Below are positions 19,342-20,587 of a DNA stretch of 20,587 nucleotides, in pieces. Where the stretch lies: positions 75,563,494 to 75,584,080 of the forward strand of contig CM044503.1 of the NCBI GenBank assembly GCA_024364805.1. Reading direction: 5' to 3'. The first letter of the stretch is position 1. The number at the start of each line of letters is the position of its first letter. The DNA comes from Euprymna scolopes. Its lineage: Eukaryota; Mollusca; Cephalopoda; Sepiida; Sepiolidae. A program made the translations under genes and the position numbers. The notes under the pieces were generated by a model, which made no database searches, was not told the origin of the DNA, and worked only from the letters and a program-made list of their open reading frames with translations.

Positions 19342-19742
19342 AAAAACATAATTTCAAAAAATAGTAAGGCTAGTTGGAAGGAGAAACAAAGAGAAAGGTC
19401 AGTGAATGTAAATATATCACACATTTTAACTCTTCTATTCTTTGAACCGTGCCCCCCCTCACCAGCCAAGGTCGAGTAGCCCTACTACTTTTACAGAAGT
19501 CAAAACTTTAGATTTCGTTTGTTATGATTGTCATATTTTGATTTTAGAAATTGCAAGAAACAATTTATTTTTCTTTCTTCTGCGTTTTTAACTATGATTT
19601 TTATCCAAAAAATAGTCATGAGTCTAAGGTTACAATCAGGATTCGGTTCTGGGGTTCGGGAAGGAGTGAGTCACTCACTCGACAACAGCAGGTTTCTGCC
19701 CTCTTCTTTTCCAATCGACCACACCTGGCTTCTCGCCACCAA
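19342..19742. other. No gene recognised; flank of the second LTR
   Basis: Mixed sequence with a C-run near 19452. The first bases left of the LTR (minus strand TTGGTGGCGAGAAGCC) look like a primer-binding site or leader, discussed as a finding. Otherwise nothing is recognised. Confidence 0.4.
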
Positions 19743-20086
19743 TGTCACACTGCACAATTTGAATGTCAGCAACATGAAATACTTTTCAAGAGAAGATGTT
19801 CACAACTCTTTTCTTTTTGTGACTTCCAGGGAATTTTTCCTATCTTTTATATCCTCCTATTAAAAAAAAAGGAAGAGACAAGAAAAAAAAAATAGCTTCT
19901 CATGCCCTGCCTCCCCAAGATGCCCTTCGGGTATATAAATGAGCTAGCCATCTTTTCCTTCTTCTTTTCCAAAGAGCGATGCAGATACGCCCGATACGTC
20001 GTATATCATTTTTTTATGTTTTTGTTTCTAACCATAACCTAGCCTTAAACGGTACTTTTTTTTCCCCCTTTCGCATATACCCCACA
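19743..20086 (-). repeat. LTR of the second element (about 344 bp)
   Basis: On the minus strand it starts TGTGGGGTATATGCG directly after a G-rich polypurine tract and ends GTGTGACA, so it has TGT...ACA ends. A TATATAAA-like box lies within (about 19931-19938). No partner LTR is in the window. Confidence 0.55.
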
Positions 20087-20587
20087 CGCTCCCCCCCCCT
20101 GATCTCTGAAATCAATAAGACACTTCATAATCCTTCATTCAAGCAGGCCTCCTCCTCTCACGTTGAGGCTTCTGGGGGACAACTTCTTAGGGGTTGACGT
20201 TTTCAGATTCACTACAGACATTCTCGTCCAGTTATAAAGAACCGCAATGTGGGGCTAAGTCGAATTGGGATGCATCGTTAGCTTCTTGGTGAATCTCGAC
20301 TTCCTCCTTTTCACTGCCATCACTGCCCACCGGCAGGGTCACACCACGCAGGTCTAGGATATGCCGGGAAATGCCATTCATCATCAAGTTGTTCTTTGAC
20401 TGCATTCCCGTTACAACCCCTCTCCCTCAGCAAGTGGTACATTTTGCATTGGGGGGCTTCACCCACACCTCCTCACCCACTTTAATGGTAGTTTCTTCAC
20501 CCTCAATTCCTACTGTTTTGTTGCATGGATGCCGCTACTTATATGTGAAGATGGCTCTATGAGACACAGTTGTCTCATCTTGTCTGG
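19743..20587 (-). mobile_element. Second LTR retrotransposon, partial and broken
   Basis: Minus-strand element entering from the right edge. The end of its pol region lies at about 20587-20110, with a basic end segment near 20160-20130 (RRRRPA, then MKDYEVSY) as in Gypsy-type pol ends. It is followed by a purine-rich tract on the minus strand (20101-20087) and a LTR (19743-20086). It is broken, with at least three or four breaks in the visible part. The rest lies outside the window, so age and completeness cannot be judged. Confidence 0.6.

Noticed and set aside
19528-19895. Two overlapping + strand open frames of 111 and 114 codons
   Set aside because: They overlap in two frames, cross the LTR edge and are Phe/Ser/Lys-rich without motifs, which suggests chance.

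Overview
The window looks like metazoan nuclear DNA: AT-rich, with spliced protein-coding sequence and a dense mix of LINE, Helitron, SINE and LTR-element remnants. The LINE families, the tRNA-derived SINE and the His/Gln-rich coding tract resemble those of lophotrochozoan genomes. A mollusc, perhaps a coleoid cephalopod, is my best guess, but it is an inference and cannot be proved from this sequence alone.

Layout on the + strand. 1-2492 holds the 3' end of one host gene, which I could not identify. A small 79-nt exon (1094-1172) and a large last coding exon (1437-2428) match each other in phase. They encode an acidic, Ser/Pro-rich, His/Gln-repeat protein tail. Strong splice donors lie just after the stop codon.

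2826-8330 holds two copies of one CR1/jockey-like LINE, both on the minus strand. Between them lies a + strand C-terminal piece of a different endonuclease-reverse-transcriptase LINE. A GC-richer block (8331-9090), possibly the LINE 5' region, follows. 9408-9823 is a short non-autonomous Helitron on the minus strand.

10690-14650 is an old, broken Ty3/Gypsy-type LTR element on the minus strand, with both LTRs recognisable. 14650-16160 is mostly featureless, apart from a duplicated segment of about 106-108 bp and one weak exon candidate. 16160-17400 is a decayed minus-strand copy of the endonuclease-RT LINE.

17559-18157 is a second non-autonomous Helitron with internal tandem repeats. 18440-18545 is a tRNA-derived SINE. 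19085-19341 is a third 3' fragment of the CR1-like LINE, on the + strand. From 19743 to the right edge lies the LTR and pol end of a second, broken LTR element.

I found no operon, defence system, CRISPR array, rRNA or functional tRNA. Apart from the one host gene, the window is a mobile-element graveyard. The most useful observations are the splice model of the host gene, the two Helitrons with diagnosable termini, and the recent direct duplication at 15.6-15.9 kb. I see no convincing evidence of a new biological system.
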